DNA of 64,000 bases. Source: CAVYWD01 sp963772225 (lineage in GTDB: Bacteria; Myxococcota; Myxococcia; Myxococcales; UBA5297). The notes under the pieces were generated by a model. That model was not told the DNA's origin. It ran no database searches and saw only the letters and a program-made list of their open reading frames with translations. Location: NCBI GenBank assembly GCA_963772225.1, contig CAVYWD010000011.1, positions 1,240,001 to 1,304,000 of the forward strand. Direction: 5' to 3'. Shown piece after piece: positions 63,752 through 64,000 of the stretch (positions are counted from its first letter, which is position 1; each line of letters opens with the position of its first letter). Position numbers and translations under genes: made by a program.

Positions 63752-64000
63752 TCAGCCCGCGGCGCGCGTTCGCGTCGCCGGCGCTCCCCCGACGCTCTCG
63801 AGGGCCGCGACTTCGTCGGCAAGAGCCGCCGGCCCGCCCGCCAGCTCGGCTCGGTCGAGAATGGCCTCGACGAGCTCCTCGAAAGAGAGCCCGGCGGCCT
63901 CGGCAATCTTCGGGAACAGGCTCGTCGGCGTCATCCCGGGAAGGGTGTTGAGCTCCAGGACGAGGTCGTTGTCGGAGTCCGACGAGATGAGGTCCACCCG
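63752..64000 (-). CDS. ddl: D-alanine-D-alanine ligase, C-terminal end (cut by window edge)
   Basis: The visible 82 residues read VDLISSDSDNDLVLELNTLP, GMTPTSLFPKIAEAAGLSFE and ELVEAILDRAEL. The LE-x-N-T-x-PGMT-x-TSL-x-P motif contains the last metal ligands (Glu, Asn) and the substrate loop of the ATP-grasp ligase that makes the cell-wall dipeptide. The 5' end lies beyond the window. A ~30-residue Ala/Arg-rich tail follows. Confidence 0.9.
   Translation of the reverse strand, partial: RVDLISSDSDNDLVLELNTLPGMTPTSLFPKIAEAAGLSFEELVEAILDRAELAGGPAALADEVAALESVGGAPATRTRAAG

Noticed and set aside
1..64000. tRNA, rRNA or riboswitch genes
   Set aside because: I looked through the intergenic stretches and saw no cloverleaf arm such as GGTTCGAATCC in a credible context.

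Overview
The window is very GC-rich and looks like a chromosome segment of a deltaproteobacterial or Myxococcota-type organism. The signs are a hybrid Ser/Thr-kinase/histidine-kinase of 1860 residues, roadblock and DUF4388-type signalling proteins, Asp-Ala-Gly lipoproteins, large multihaem cytochromes and a MoxR/DUF58/DUF4129 cluster. This is inferred from gene content; no rRNA or tRNA is present to place it. Genes run on both strands in short operons with many ATGA/GTGA overlaps.

0-9 kb is an accessory region of exported proteins on the minus strand. It holds a secreted beta-helix-like protein cut by the window edge, a 930-residue secreted or membrane protein of unknown function, decayed pieces of a paralogue of that protein, and two tandem DUF1565 parallel-beta-helix lipoproteins. 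One lipoprotein gene is split by a complete IS4-family element (4539-6064) with 14-bp terminal repeats and a 13-bp target duplication. Helically phased GGGCGCCC palindromes sit 165-220 bp upstream of three of these genes.

9-18 kb carries a secreted archaemetzincin, an RDD protein, a SpoIIM/DUF95 protein, and a DUF58-MoxR-DUF4350-DUF4129-zinc-ribbon operon. 18-24 kb is the giant hybrid kinase beside a response-regulator remnant. 24-27 kb holds a zinc alcohol dehydrogenase and an aldehyde dehydrogenase. 27.8-30.8 kb is an apparent operon of two roadblock-type proteins, a GNAT-like protein and a histone-deacetylase-family hydrolase. 31-38.6 kb mixes intact genes (alpha/beta hydrolase, rhodanese, Rho, a double thioredoxin-domain DsbA-like protein) with several gene remnants (LRR, alpha/beta hydrolase, TPR, NADAR).

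38.7-50 kb holds the housekeeping genes YchF and enolase, a four-haem lipoprotein, a MarR-isochorismatase-MFS operon, a DUF190/CLC/CBS cluster, a PilZ protein and a TPR protein. 50.4-57.0 kb is a four-gene overlapping operon that I read as an electron conduit: an inner-membrane ferredoxin/FAD oxidoreductase with a membrane tail, a 20-CxxCH cytochrome, a 10-CxxCH cytochrome and a predicted outer-membrane barrel. Just downstream is a stand-alone Cse2/CasB-like gene with no other cas gene or CRISPR array, between a small lipoprotein and a ParB-like protein. 59-64 kb has a MaoC hydratase, a double-receiver DUF4388 protein, a methyltransferase, a GT2 glycosyltransferase and the end of a D-Ala-D-Ala ligase.

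A cross-cutting observation is that five frame breaks, in four genes including enolase, are all one-base expansions of GATC to GATTC/GAATC. This suggests a systematic artefact, or a hypermutable or modified GATC motif, rather than ordinary pseudogene decay.
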